From assembly GCF_014646935.1 (NCBI RefSeq), contig NZ_BMOF01000005.1, positions 1-64,000 on the forward strand: a DNA stretch of 64,000 bases, in the 5' to 3' direction. The notes under the pieces were generated by a model. That model was not told the origin of the DNA and did no database searches. It saw only the letters and a list, made by a program, of their open reading frames with translations. Below are positions 54,045 to 63,015 of the stretch, one piece after another; the stretch's first letter is position 1, and each line of letters begins with the position of its first letter. This DNA comes from Calditerricola satsumensis. Lineage in GTDB: Bacteria; Bacillota; Bacilli; Calditerricolales; Calditerricolaceae. The translations under genes and the position numbers were made by a program.

Positions 54045-55280
54045 TCAGACACCGGCATAGGAATGGAGGCCGACGATCACCAGGTTGACCACCACCAGGG
54101 TGATCATCACCACGATAAACCCGATAACGGCCAGCCACGCCGAGCGCAGCCCGTGCCACCCGCGGGACAGGCGCAGGTGCAGGTACGCGCTGTAGAAAAG
54201 CCACACGATGAGGGCCCACACTTCCTTCGGGTCCCAGCCCCAGAAGCGGCCCCATGCCTCGTGGGCCCAGATCATGGCGAAGATCAGGCCGCCGAGGGTG
54301 AAGATCGGAAAGCCGATGGCAATGGCCCGGTAACTGATCTCGTCCAAGAGGTCGGGGTCGACATCACGCAACGCCGGCTGGAGCGCCGCCCCCAGCCGCT
54401 TGCGCACCAGGAGGCGCAGCACGCCGTACAGGGCCAAGCCGCCGAGGACCGACCACACCAGCGTGTTCAGCTTCTTGGCCGCGTCCTTCCCCTTCATCCA
54501 CCCCGGGGCCTCGACGAGCGGCTTCATGTACCCGACCTTCACGATCTCGGCATCCTTCGGTCCAACAAGGCTCGGAAGGGTGTACACCGACTCGACGATG
54601 CGCGCTTCGCCCGGTTTGGCGTTGGGATCCGGGAAGCGGAAAACCGACTCCTTGTCCAGCGCCGCAAAGGCAAACGACAACACCACAAAGGCCAGCAGGG
54701 CGAGCACGATCCACAGGGCCAGCTCCAGCCACCGCGCCTGGGCCGACGGGACATCCTGCCGGACCGTGCGCACCAAATACATCAGCCCCGCGGCAAACCC
54801 GACGGCAAAGGCCCCTTCCCCGAGCGCCGCCAGCGTCACGTGCAGGTACAGCCAGTAGCTCTGCAGGGCAGGGATGAGCGGCGTGACCTCGCGGGGAAAG
54901 ACGGCCCCGTAGGCGATCATCAGCACGTCGAGGAGCATGACGAAGACGCCCAAGGCCGGCACGCGGTAGATCCGGTAGAGGATGAGAAAGGCCACGGCGA
55001 TGGCGAAGCCGAGGAAGACGATGAACTCAAACATGTTGCTGACGGGAATGTGCCCGCCGGCGATCCAGCGCGTCACAATGTAGCCCGCCTGGGCCAATGC
55101 GCCGAGGGCCGCCAATCCGTACCCGATGCGCCCCATGCGGCGGGCGTTTTCCCGCGGGTCGCGCCCCGCCCATCGCCTTCCGGTGATGGCCACGACAAAG
55201 GCCACCATCGACAGCACGTACAGCGCAAACGCCACGAGCAGCAGGCCGCTCGACAGCGAAATGAGCGCTCCGGTCGTCAC
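54045..55280 (-). CDS. resC: Cytochrome c biogenesis protein ResC (CcsA family)
   Basis: ResC pairs with ResB as the System II haem exporter and ligation complex. The 411-residue protein has about eight to nine membrane spans and the tryptophan-rich haem-handling motif WGRFWGWDPKEVWALIVW. Conserved histidines lie nearby. It begins at GTG 55280, overlapping the resB stop (GTGA). Confidence 0.94.
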   Translation of the reverse strand: MTTGALISLSSGLLLVAFALYVLSMVAFVVAITGRRWAGRDPRENARRMGRIGYGLAALGALAQAGYIVTRWIAGGHIPVSNMFEFIVFLGFAIAVAFLILYRIYRVPALGVFVMLLDVLMIAYGAVFPREVTPLIPALQSYWLYLHVTLAALGEGAFAVGFAAGLMYLVRTVRQDVPSAQARWLELALWIVLALLAFVVLSFAFAALDKESVFRFPDPNAKPGEARIVESVYTLPSLVGPKDAEIVKVGYMKPLVEAPGWMKGKDAAKKLNTLVWSVLGGLALYGVLRLLVRKRLGAALQPALRDVDPDLLDEISYRAIAIGFPIFTLGGLIFAMIWAHEAWGRFWGWDPKEVWALIVWLFYSAYLHLRLSRGWHGLRSAWLAVIGFIVVMITLVVVNLVIVGLHSYAGV

Positions 55281-56899
55281 GTCCGTTTCCCTCCTTGATC
55301 CACGGCGCCAGGATCAACGGGCAGCCCGACTTCCTGCGCCACAGCGAGGACCTCTTTCTTCAGCCCAAACCAATTCTTGTTCGTGTGGGCGGCCAGGTAG
55401 ACCACGCCGCCTTCCACCTGGACCCAGATGCGGCGGTGTTGCCAGTAGAAGCCCATCACCAGGCCGACCATGACCACGCCGCAGCCGAAAAAGATGACCG
55501 GCAGGCTGCGGTCCATGCGCACCATCAGGCCGCTGACGTCGACAAAGGTCATGTCGCGAAACTTCAGTTCGTAGTCGTTGGCCCTGTTTGGTTCCTCAAT
55601 GGTCATGCCCAAGAACAGCCAGCTCTTTTCGCCTTCGGGCTTGTCCGGCGTCTTCACCTGAAAAACAAAGGCCGGATTGTTGGGAACGTTGGACTTCGTG
55701 GCCGGCTCGTTGTTTTCGTTCAGCACGAAGTCCGGGAAGTATTCGAGAATCTCCACAGTCGCGCCGCTGGGCAGCCGGTACAGCGGCGCCGGGTCGTGCA
55801 GGTCGACGGTGAACGTTCCGAGGGAGCGGCCCGTCTGCTTGTGGCGCAGCTCCAGCGTCAGGTGGCCAAACTCCGTCAGCGCCCCCGCCTGGTACAGGAG
55901 AAGCCCGTCGTGTTCCAGCGGATGGTTGACGCGAATGGGCGCGCGCGCCACTTCCTCCAGCTGCGGGGGAGCCCCCGGCTTGCCCCCGTCGACGCGGCGG
56001 TACAGCACGGCGTCGGTGCGGTATTCCTTCACCACCTTGCCGCCCTTCAGATCGATTTTCTGCGGAAACTCCTCCTCGTCATAGTAGGTGACCGTGAACC
56101 CCTCGTTCTTCACGTAGTAGGGCGTGCCGGGAATCGGCTTGGTCTCCCCTTCCCGCACCCACACGTACTCGTCGAGGTAAAAGCCCGGTACCAGGCGCAG
56201 GAGCACGCCGATGAGAAAGATGATGAGGCCGACGTGGTTGATGTACGGCCCCCAGCGGCTGAACCGCCCCTTTTCACCGAGGAGGGCGGTTCCGTCGCGG
56301 CGCACATGGTAGCGGCGCTTGGCCATGGCCCGCTCCGCAGCCGCCAGCAGTTCATCCGCCGATCGGTCCCCCAATGGCACCTGCGCCGCCACGCGCTGAC
56401 GGGTGAGAAAGTCGACGTGCCGCTTGACGCGCTGGTTTTTCAGCGCGCGGTACAGGGGCACGACGCGGTCGAGGCTGCAGATGACCAGCGACGCCCCGAT
56501 CATCAAGAGGAGCCCGACGTACCACCAGCTTTTGTACAGGCGGTGAAAGCCCAGTTTGTAGTACAGCTCGCCGAGCACCCCGTAGGCCTCGCGGTAGTAG
56601 TCCTCGGCCTGCTCCGGCGGCACGGGAAGGTACATCTCCTGCGGAAAGATCGTGCCGATCACCGAGGCGACGAGGGTGATGACGATGAGCACCACGGCCA
56701 CCTTGACCGAGGAGAAGAAGTTCCACACCTTGTCCAGCAGCGTGCCGTGCCGCGTTTGCGAGCGGCGGGCGACGCCCTCGTAGCGCATGTTGAGCACGCC
56801 GGTCGACTCCGCCGCCTCGCCCAGCGGCCGGCCGCACGCTTCGCACAGAACGGTGCCGGGCGGACTCACGTGCCCGCATTCGCATTTCACTTCATCCAT
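55277..56899 (-). CDS. resB: Cytochrome c biogenesis protein ResB
   Basis: ResB is the second half of the System II haem lyase. The 540-residue protein opens with a zinc-ribbon (Cys6, Cys8, Cys19, Cys22), followed by three N-terminal spans, a large extracytoplasmic domain and a final span at about 470-490. GGTGGAGG stands before the ATG at 56899. In B. subtilis resA, the thioredoxin-like apocytochrome reductase, precedes resB; here rluB lies directly upstream. Confidence 0.94.
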   Translation of the reverse strand: MDEVKCECGHVSPPGTVLCEACGRPLGEAAESTGVLNMRYEGVARRSQTRHGTLLDKVWNFFSSVKVAVVLIVITLVASVIGTIFPQEMYLPVPPEQAEDYYREAYGVLGELYYKLGFHRLYKSWWYVGLLLMIGASLVICSLDRVVPLYRALKNQRVKRHVDFLTRQRVAAQVPLGDRSADELLAAAERAMAKRRYHVRRDGTALLGEKGRFSRWGPYINHVGLIIFLIGVLLRLVPGFYLDEYVWVREGETKPIPGTPYYVKNEGFTVTYYDEEEFPQKIDLKGGKVVKEYRTDAVLYRRVDGGKPGAPPQLEEVARAPIRVNHPLEHDGLLLYQAGALTEFGHLTLELRHKQTGRSLGTFTVDLHDPAPLYRLPSGATVEILEYFPDFVLNENNEPATKSNVPNNPAFVFQVKTPDKPEGEKSWLFLGMTIEEPNRANDYELKFRDMTFVDVSGLMVRMDRSLPVIFFGCGVVMVGLVMGFYWQHRRIWVQVEGGVVYLAAHTNKNWFGLKKEVLAVAQEVGLPVDPGAVDQGGKRT

Positions 56900-57022
56900 G
56901 GTCCTCCACCTTCTTTCGTGACAAAAAAAGGGACGCCGCGTTGCGAATCGTAAACCCCCTTTCCTATTATACCGGCATGCGAATCCCCCGCTTTTCGGGA
57001 AGATGTGACCATTCGTTGACGA

Positions 57023-57742
57023 TCACAGCCCGACCAACGCCTTGAGCCGGCGCACCTCGTCGGGCGCAAGCTCGCGGTACTCGCCCGGCCGCAGCGAGCC
57101 CAGCGTCAGGAAGCCGACGCGCACGCGCTTGAGCGCCAGCACCGGATGCCCCACCGCCGCGCACATGCGCCGTACCTGGCGTTTGCGCCCCTCGTGGATC
57201 GTGAGGCGGAGCAGCGTGCGGTCGTCCCGCTCGGCCAGGCGCTCCACCTTGGCCGGAAAGGTCCATCCATCTTCCAGCAGCACCCCCTCGCGCAGGCGAC
57301 GCAGGGCCTCCTCGTCGGGATGCCCCTTCACCCACGCCTCGTACACCTTGTCCAGCTCGTAGCGCGGATGCATGATGCGGTGGGCGAGCTCCCCGTCGTT
57401 GGTGAGAAGGAGCAGCCCTTCCGTCTCGTAGTCGAGCCGCCCCACCGGGTAGATGCGCTCCGGAACGTCCTTGACGAGATCGATGACGGTGCGCCGGCCG
57501 TGCGGATCGCGCACGCTGGTGATCACCCCGGTGGGCTTGTACAGCAGGAGATAGCGCTTGCGGGTCTCCAGGCGCACCGGTTTCCCGTCGACGGCGATGC
57601 GGTCCTTCGTCGGATCCACCTTGACGCCGAGCTCAGTCACCGTTTGCCCGTTCACCTGCACGCGGCCGGCGCGAATCAGCTCTTCGCATTTGCGGCGCGA
57701 GGCGACGCCGGCATGGGCCAGCACCTTCTGCAGCCGTTCCAT
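57023..57742 (-). CDS. rluB: 23S rRNA pseudouridine synthase RluB
   Basis: RluB modifies U2605 (E. coli numbering) of 23S rRNA. The 239-residue protein has an N-terminal S4 domain (MERLQKVLAHAGVASRRKCE, then ELI) and the catalytic aspartate in VGRLDYETEGLLLLTNDG. IHEGRKRQVRRMCAAVGHPV lies near the C-terminus. GAGGTGA precedes the ATG at 57742. An in-frame stretch continues to 58087 but has no ribosome site and contains a terminator. Confidence 0.93.
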   Translation of the reverse strand: MERLQKVLAHAGVASRRKCEELIRAGRVQVNGQTVTELGVKVDPTKDRIAVDGKPVRLETRKRYLLLYKPTGVITSVRDPHGRRTVIDLVKDVPERIYPVGRLDYETEGLLLLTNDGELAHRIMHPRYELDKVYEAWVKGHPDEEALRRLREGVLLEDGWTFPAKVERLAERDDRTLLRLTIHEGRKRQVRRMCAAVGHPVLALKRVRVGFLTLGSLRPGEYRELAPDEVRRLKALVGL

Positions 57743-57760
57743 CGGGCTCACCTCGCTACC

Positions 57761-57789
57761 ATCATAGCGGGTTTGGTTGGCAAACACAA
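57761..57789 (-). promoter_or_regulatory. Promoter of rluB
   Basis: On the minus strand TTGTGT (57784-57789) and TATGAT (57761-57766) are 17 bp apart, about 19 bp before the ATG. Confidence 0.5.
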
Positions 57790-57958
57790 ACGGGCGGGTG
57801 GACGTTCCGCTTCGTCGCTTCACAACCATGGAAAACGGCTCTTTGGGAAGAAGTGTGTATTGACGGGTGTGTTGGCCGTTTTGGTCAATAATGGGAAGTT
57901 CCGGCTGGATTTTGGACATGACCCCCTGGTGGTTCGTAAAGCCGGACGCAAAAACATT

Positions 57959-57997
57959 GACCAGGACGTGGGACAATCCCAACGTCCTGGTCTTTTT
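57959..57997. terminator. Terminator between spmB and rluB
   Basis: An 11-bp stem GACCAGGACGT/ACGTCCTGGTC (57959-57969 with 57982-57992) is followed by TTTTT on the plus strand and AATGTTTTTG on the minus strand. On the minus strand it ends the dacB-spmA-spmB transcript. The rest of 57790-58059 shows an ATTGAC...GTCAAT inverted repeat (57859-57889) but no convincing gene. Confidence 0.72.
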
Positions 57998-58059
57998 CGA
58001 CTGCGCCGCATGCTTTTGTGGCCCCGTTCCAGACAGAACGTTGGATTTCAATGCCCCCC

Positions 58060-58593
58060 CTACCCAAACACCCGATTCGTGATCCAAATCGCCGCGGCGA
58101 TGCCGGCCAGGTCGGCCAAGAGGCCCACCGTGAGGGCGTAGCGGGCACGGGTCACGCCCACGGCGCCGAAATAGACGGCCAACACGTAGAAGGTGGTGTC
58201 GGTGCTGCCCTGGATGGTGGAGGCCATCCGCCCGATAAGGGAATCAGGGCCGTGGGTTTGGAACAGGTCCACCATGTAGCTCAGCGCCCCAGAGCCGGTG
58301 AGGGGGCGCAGGAAGGCAAGGGGCAAGATCTCCCCCGGAACGCGCAGGGCATCGGTCAGGGGGCGGCAGAGGGCAACGAGGAGATCCAGTGCGCCGGAGG
58401 CTCGAAACACGGAAATGGCCACCATCATCGCCACCACGTGGGGGATTATGGCCACGGCGGTGCCAAAGCCGTCCTTCGCCCCCTCGACAAAGGCCTCGTA
58501 AACCGGAACGCGGCGGACGAGCGCCGCGGCCAAAATCGCGGCGAGGAGCGCCGGGATGATCCACGCCGACAGCGCCGTCACCCACGCATACAC
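58060..58593 (-). CDS. spmB: Spore maturation protein B
   Basis: SpmB with SpmA and DacB is needed for proper spore-core dehydration in B. subtilis. The 177-residue protein is a membrane protein of the nucleoside-recognition family with GAKDGFGTAVAIIPHVVAMMV and GSTDTTFYVLAVYFGAVGV. It starts at GTG 58593 after GGGGGG. An 85-bp gap separates it from spmA. Confidence 0.92.
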   Translation of the reverse strand: MYAWVTALSAWIIPALLAAILAAALVRRVPVYEAFVEGAKDGFGTAVAIIPHVVAMMVAISVFRASGALDLLVALCRPLTDALRVPGEILPLAFLRPLTGSGALSYMVDLFQTHGPDSLIGRMASTIQGSTDTTFYVLAVYFGAVGVTRARYALTVGLLADLAGIAAAIWITNRVFG

Positions 58594-58678
58594 GCGCGAT
58601 CCCCCCTTCCGCAAAGCGTACCTCCCGTGACGCACACCGTCTTCATCCTGCCGCGTCACACCCCTCACGTCTCCGGCC

Positions 58679-59257
58679 CTACTTTCCGCGCCGACGAAAC
58701 CATCGATCCAGAACGATCGCTGTTGCCGTGCCAATGGCCGTGGCCACGAGGGTGGTCCCGACGATGTCGACGGGGTTGGCGGAACCCATCTGCGCCCGCA
58801 AGGCGATCACCGTGGTGGGAACAACCGTCAGGCTGGCGGTGTTGAGGGCGAGCAGGGTGCACATCGCCGGCGTGGCCGTCTTGGGGTCGGGGTTGAGCTT
58901 TTGTAGCTCCTCCATCGCCTTGATGCCCATCGGCGTGGCCGCGTTGCCGAGGCCCAGCAGATTGGCCGTCATGTTGGACAGGATGTAGCCCATCGCCGGA
59001 TGGTCGCGGGGCACATCGGGAAAGAGGCGCCGGACGAGCGGGGCAAGCAGCCGGGCCAGCGCGCGCAGGATCCCGGCCCGCTCGGCGATCCGCATCATGC
59101 CCAGCCAGAAGGCGAGAATGCCGACGAGGCCGATGCAGATGCTCACCCCGGCCTTGGCCCCCTCAAAGACGGCGCGGTTGACGGCGTCGAGGCGGCCGGT
59201 GGCGGCGGCGACGACAATGCTGACGAGGATCATCCCCAGCCAGATGGCGCTGATCAC
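58679..59257 (-). CDS. spmA: Spore maturation protein A
   Basis: The 192-residue membrane protein is of the same family as SpmB. It has FEGAKAGVSICIGLVGILAFWLG spread over two segments, the SNMTANLLGLGNAATPMGIKAM signature and ALNTASLTVVPTTVIALR. It begins at GTG 59257, overlapping the dacB stop as GTGA. Length is close to that of B. subtilis SpmA. Confidence 0.94.
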   Translation of the reverse strand: MISAIWLGMILVSIVVAAATGRLDAVNRAVFEGAKAGVSICIGLVGILAFWLGMMRIAERAGILRALARLLAPLVRRLFPDVPRDHPAMGYILSNMTANLLGLGNAATPMGIKAMEELQKLNPDPKTATPAMCTLLALNTASLTVVPTTVIALRAQMGSANPVDIVGTTLVATAIGTATAIVLDRWFRRRGK

Positions 59258-60381
59258 AGCCGTCCCCCCTCAAACAGGGCGCGCCAGAAGGCCCGCCAGT
59301 ATGCGGAAAAACGGAGGCGATCCCCTTCGGGCCGCTCGACGGCCAAGGGAACGGTGCCGATCGGCGTCCCGCCCAGTTCCAGCCGCAGCGCCGCCGGCGG
59401 TTCCCACGGAAAGCGGCTCAAGCGGTTTTCGATGGCCGACGACACATGGGCCATCTCCTCGGCTTTCAGGGGATACACAAAGGAGCGGAGCGCGCGGTAG
59501 CGGACCACGCCGTGAGCGCTCGGCTCCTCGTCGACGATGTCGCCGGCGCGCACCAGCTCCACCGGCGCAAAACGGGTAAAACCGTAGGTGAGCAGGGCCG
59601 CCGTGTCGTTCCAGTCGTCGGGCGCGTTCAGCACCACCGCCGCCAGCTGGCGCCCGTCGCGCGTGGCCGACGCGACCAGGCAACGCTTCGCCAGCTTCGT
59701 GTAGCCGGTTTTCACCCCGTCGGCCCCTTCGTAAAAATGGAGCAGCTTGTTCTTGTTGTGCCAGACGCGGTCCCACGGCTGTCCCGGCCACGGGGCGCGG
59801 TGCACCTTGGTGGCCACGATGCGGCGAAACGTCTCGTTTTTCAGGGCATACGCCGTGAGCACGGCCATGTCGCGCGCCGTGGAGTAGTGGCCCTCCTCGT
59901 CGAGGCCGTGGGGATTGACAAAGTGCGTATTGCGCAGGCCCAGTTCGCGGGCCTTTTCGTTCATCAGGTAGGCAAAGCCTTCCACGGATCCGCCGATGTG
60001 CTCGGCGATGGCCACGGCCGCGTCGTTGCCCGAGCGGAGCATGAGGCCGTAGAGCAGATCCTCGAGGCGCATTTTTTCGCCCAGCTCGAGGTAGATGGAA
60101 GACCCCTCTTTGCGGTAGGCGTTGGGGCCGACGACCACCATGTCATCGAGGTTTCCGCGCTCGATGGCCACGATGGCGGTCATGATCTTGGTCAAGCTGG
60201 CGATGCGCATGCGCTGATCGGCGTTCTTTTCGTACAGGATGCGCCCCGAGGCCACGTCGATCAGCGCCGCGGCCTGCGCCGACACCTGCGGCGGCTCCTC
60301 GTCGTCGGCGGCCACTGGCGGCATGGCTAAACCCGCCAGCAACAGCCACATGGCCCAGCACAAAAAAATGCCCCTGCGCAT
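59254..60381 (-). CDS. dacB: D-alanyl-D-alanine carboxypeptidase DacB
   Basis: This low-molecular-weight penicillin-binding protein trims cortex peptidoglycan. The 375-residue protein has an N-terminal signal peptide (about 1-25), SLTK (62-65) with the active serine, SGN (117-119) and KTG (224-226). A C-terminal beta domain follows. Position before spmA and spmB is as in B. subtilis, where dacB-spmAB is a sigma-E operon. GAGGTGG precedes the ATG at 60381. Confidence 0.95.
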   Translation of the reverse strand: MRRGIFLCWAMWLLLAGLAMPPVAADDEEPPQVSAQAAALIDVASGRILYEKNADQRMRIASLTKIMTAIVAIERGNLDDMVVVGPNAYRKEGSSIYLELGEKMRLEDLLYGLMLRSGNDAAVAIAEHIGGSVEGFAYLMNEKARELGLRNTHFVNPHGLDEEGHYSTARDMAVLTAYALKNETFRRIVATKVHRAPWPGQPWDRVWHNKNKLLHFYEGADGVKTGYTKLAKRCLVASATRDGRQLAAVVLNAPDDWNDTAALLTYGFTRFAPVELVRAGDIVDEEPSAHGVVRYRALRSFVYPLKAEEMAHVSSAIENRLSRFPWEPPAALRLELGGTPIGTVPLAVERPEGDRLRFSAYWRAFWRALFEGGRL

Positions 60382-60433
60382 GACGCCACCTCGTCCCGCG
60401 AGATGGTACATGCTTATGCAGGGGCACGGCTCG

Positions 60434-61012
60434 TCATTCGCTGCGTTTCGCCACCGCCGCCGGGCGATCGGGGACTTCTCCGTCCGCCGTGGTGGCCTCC
60501 GCTTCCGGCAGCGGCGGCAAGTCGGACAGGTCGTCGAGGCCAAAGTAGGCGAGAAAAGCCTTCGTCGTGCCGTAGAGGATCGGCCGCCCCGGACCTTCCG
60601 CCCGACCGACTTCCTCAATGAGGCCCTTGCTCAGGAGGGTCTGGATGGCCTTTTCGCTTTTCACGCCGCGGATGTCCTCCACCTCGCCGCGCGTGATGGG
60701 CTGGCGGTACGCGATGATGGCCAGCGTCTCCAGGGCCGCCTGCGACAGCTGGCTGCTGGCCGGCAGGTCGACCAGCTTGGCCAGATACGGCGCGTGCTCG
60801 GGAAGCGTGGTCAAGCGATACCCGCCCGCCGCCCGAACGATGCGCAGCCCGCGTTCCGCTTGTCGCCATTCCGCGGCCATTTCCTCGACGAGGGCCTGGG
60901 CCTCTTCCGGCGCCACCTCCAGCACCTGGGCCAGCTCGGCCGCCGACAGCCCCTCGTCTCCCGCAGCATAAAGCAAGCCTTCAACGACCGCTTTGAGCTG
61001 CTTGCGGTTCAC
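60434..61012 (-). CDS. scpB: Segregation and condensation protein B
   Basis: ScpB dimers bind ScpA and with SMC form the condensin complex. The 192-residue protein has two winged-helix domains; conserved parts are [20 protein letters not shown] at the start and [20 protein letters not shown] with [20 protein letters not shown]. It begins at GTG 61012, within the scpA 3' end (32-bp overlap). The last 25 residues are polar. Confidence 0.94.
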   Translation of the reverse strand: MNRKQLKAVVEGLLYAAGDEGLSAAELAQVLEVAPEEAQALVEEMAAEWRQAERGLRIVRAAGGYRLTTLPEHAPYLAKLVDLPASSQLSQAALETLAIIAYRQPITRGEVEDIRGVKSEKAIQTLLSKGLIEEVGRAEGPGRPILYGTTKAFLAYFGLDDLSDLPPLPEAEATTADGEVPDRPAAVAKRSE

Positions 61013-61772
61013 GCGCCTTCTCCCCTCCCGTCGCCATCCACTCGAGGGTGATCTCCCCGAAGGGTTTTCCCTGCTCGCAACGCACCAAACCGAGCTTGAT
61101 CATCTCCAGCACGGCCAGGAACGTGACCACGACGTGTTCGCGCGTCACGCCAGCCGGAAACAAGGCGAAGAAGGAGATCCGCCCCCCGCGGGCCTCCAGC
61201 ATCCGCCGCACATGGGCCATGCAGTCTTCCACGCGCACGGCGTCGCGCGTCACGGTGAGGGTCTCCGCGCGCGGGCGCGTCTTGGCCCGCTTCAGCACGC
61301 GCCAAAAGGCCTGCGCCAAGTCGTTCGGCGTCAGGCCTTCCACCGGGTTCGCTTGCGGCGGGGCATAGGGCGAAAGGTCCAGCGGCGGCCGCGTGTAGAC
61401 GCAGCCGTGCGTCGCCTCCCGCTCCCGCAACGCCTGGGAGATGTCCTTGAAGCGCTTGTATTCGACAAGCCGGGCCACGAGGGCCGCGCGCGGGTCGTCC
61501 TCTTCCCCGAGGGCCAGCGCCGGTTGCACCGCCGCCTCGGCGTGGCGGGGCAGCAGCATCTTGCTCTTGAGGTGGAGCAGCGTCGCCGCCATGACGAGAA
61601 ACTCGCTGGCCACTTCCAGCTCGAGCTCCTGCATCGTCGCCAGGTACGCCAGGTACTGTTCGGTGATGCGGGCAATCGGGATGTCGGTGATGTCCACTTC
61701 TTCCTGTTCAATGAGGTGCAGCAGCAAGTCGAGCGGCCCTTCGAAGGTCTCCAGCTTGATTCTCACCGTCAT
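60981..61772 (-). CDS. scpA: Segregation and condensation protein A
   Basis: ScpA is the kleisin that bridges SMC heads. The 263-residue protein has the N-terminal [20 protein letters not shown] and [20 protein letters not shown], and a C-terminal winged helix with [17 protein letters not shown]. The ATG at 61772 is favoured; another at 61784 abuts the AGGAGGG and would be too close to it. It overlaps scpB. Confidence 0.94.
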   Translation of the reverse strand: MTVRIKLETFEGPLDLLLHLIEQEEVDITDIPIARITEQYLAYLATMQELELEVASEFLVMAATLLHLKSKMLLPRHAEAAVQPALALGEEDDPRAALVARLVEYKRFKDISQALREREATHGCVYTRPPLDLSPYAPPQANPVEGLTPNDLAQAFWRVLKRAKTRPRAETLTVTRDAVRVEDCMAHVRRMLEARGGRISFFALFPAGVTREHVVVTFLAVLEMIKLGLVRCEQGKPFGEITLEWMATGGEKAREPQAAQSGR

Positions 61773-61817
61773 CGGCGGCACCATCCCTCCTGGCGATCCG
61801 TCCCCGGAGGCGGCACG

Positions 61818-62465
61818 CTACGCCACGACCAGCCGAATCAGGGCCAGCAATCCCTCCAGCGGCGGATGCAAGAGCACGTTGCGCAGCGCGGGGAAAAAGA
61901 CGATGGCCAAAAGCAGAAACGGCCCGTACGTTTCGAGGGGCTCAAAGTAGCGGTCGTACTTGTAGGGAAACAGAAAGCGCACGATCTTCGCGCCGTCCAA
62001 CGGGGCGATGGGCAGCAGGTTGAAGACCACCAGAGCGGCGTTGATCAGCAGGCTGTAGACGAACACGTTGACCACGAGCTCGGCAAGCCACGCCGGCCCG
62101 GCGTGCAAGAAGGCCATGCGGTCGGCGTGAACGGCCAGCCACCCAAAGACAAAGGCCAGCACCAGGTTGGACAGCGGCCCCGCGGCGGCCACGAGGACAA
62201 TGCCCAACCGCCGGTTGCCGCGAAAGTACAGCGCGTTGAAGGGCACCGGCTTGGCCCAGCCAAAGGGGCCGAAGAGGATCATCAGGAGGCCGAAGGGGTC
62301 CACGTGGGCCAGCGGGTTGAGGGTGAGGCGGCCCTGCTCCTTGGCCGTCGGGTCGCCGAGCCGCCACGCCGCCATCGCGTGGGCCCATTCGTGCACGGAA
62401 AAGGCGATGACAAAGGCGATGAGGCGAAAGAGCAGCGTGTCGAGGTCAAAATGGAAAACGTCCAC
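61818..62465 (-). CDS. Site-2 protease family membrane metalloprotease
   Basis: The 215-residue protein has zinc-site HEWAH (about 25-29) in a membrane segment and the second motif NLLPIAPLDGAKIVRF with the aspartate ligand. About six spans are predicted. It resembles the YwhC-type M50 peptidases whose substrates are unknown. It starts at GTG 62465 behind GGGAGGAG. In B. subtilis ribT stands between ribH and scpA; here this gene takes that place. Confidence 0.92.
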   Translation of the reverse strand: MDVFHFDLDTLLFRLIAFVIAFSVHEWAHAMAAWRLGDPTAKEQGRLTLNPLAHVDPFGLLMILFGPFGWAKPVPFNALYFRGNRRLGIVLVAAAGPLSNLVLAFVFGWLAVHADRMAFLHAGPAWLAELVVNVFVYSLLINAALVVFNLLPIAPLDGAKIVRFLFPYKYDRYFEPLETYGPFLLLAIVFFPALRNVLLHPPLEGLLALIRLVVA

Positions 62466-62477
62466 CGCCTCTCCTCC

Positions 62478-62945
62478 CTACCCCAGCCGGCGCATCAGGT
62501 TGGCCATCTCAATGGCCGCTACGGCCGCCTCCCAGCCCTTGTTGCCGGCTTTGGTGCCCGCCCGCTCGACGGCCTGCTCGATGGTGTCCGTGGTCAAAAC
62601 GCCGAACATCACCGGCACCCCGGTTTGCATCGCCGCCTGGGCGATGCCCTTGGCCGCCTCGGCGCAGACGTAATCGAAATGGGGCGTGGCCCCGCGGATC
62701 ACCGTCCCGAGGCAGATGACGGCGTCGTACTTGCCGCGTTCGGCCAGCTTACGGGCGACGAGGGGGATTTCGAAGGCCCCGGGCACCCACACCACGTCGA
62801 CGGCCTCCTCGGCCACGCCGTGGCGCTTGAGGGCATCCAGGGCCCCACCCAGGAGCTTCGCCGTGATGAATTCGTTGAACCGACTGACGACAATGGCAAA
62901 AGAAAGCCCCGTCCCGACCAGGTTGCCTTCGATGACGTTGGGCAC
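62478..62945 (-). CDS. ribH: 6,7-dimethyl-8-ribityllumazine synthase
   Basis: RibH condenses the ribityl-amino-uracil with 3,4-dihydroxy-2-butanone 4-phosphate, the penultimate step to riboflavin. The 155-residue protein has [51 protein letters not shown] and [19 protein letters not shown], the full active-site set. It starts at GTG 62945 after AGGAGGGG. Confidence 0.96.
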   Translation of the reverse strand: MPNVIEGNLVGTGLSFAIVVSRFNEFITAKLLGGALDALKRHGVAEEAVDVVWVPGAFEIPLVARKLAERGKYDAVICLGTVIRGATPHFDYVCAEAAKGIAQAAMQTGVPVMFGVLTTDTIEQAVERAGTKAGNKGWEAAVAAIEMANLMRRLG

Positions 62946-63015
62946 AGTGTTTCCCCTCCTGCTGGGATACGTGGGTTGCGGCGCGGCCGAGCGACCCTCC
63001 GGCCGCGCCATGCCG

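Noticed and set aside
57859-57889. ATTGAC...GTCAAT inverted repeat as operator or promoter
   Set aside because: Neither strand gives a -35/-10 pair at proper spacing and there is no matching site elsewhere that I saw.
57743-58087. N-terminal extension of rluB
   Set aside because: No ribosome site, it contains a terminator hairpin, and the S4 domain begins at the ATG at 57742.
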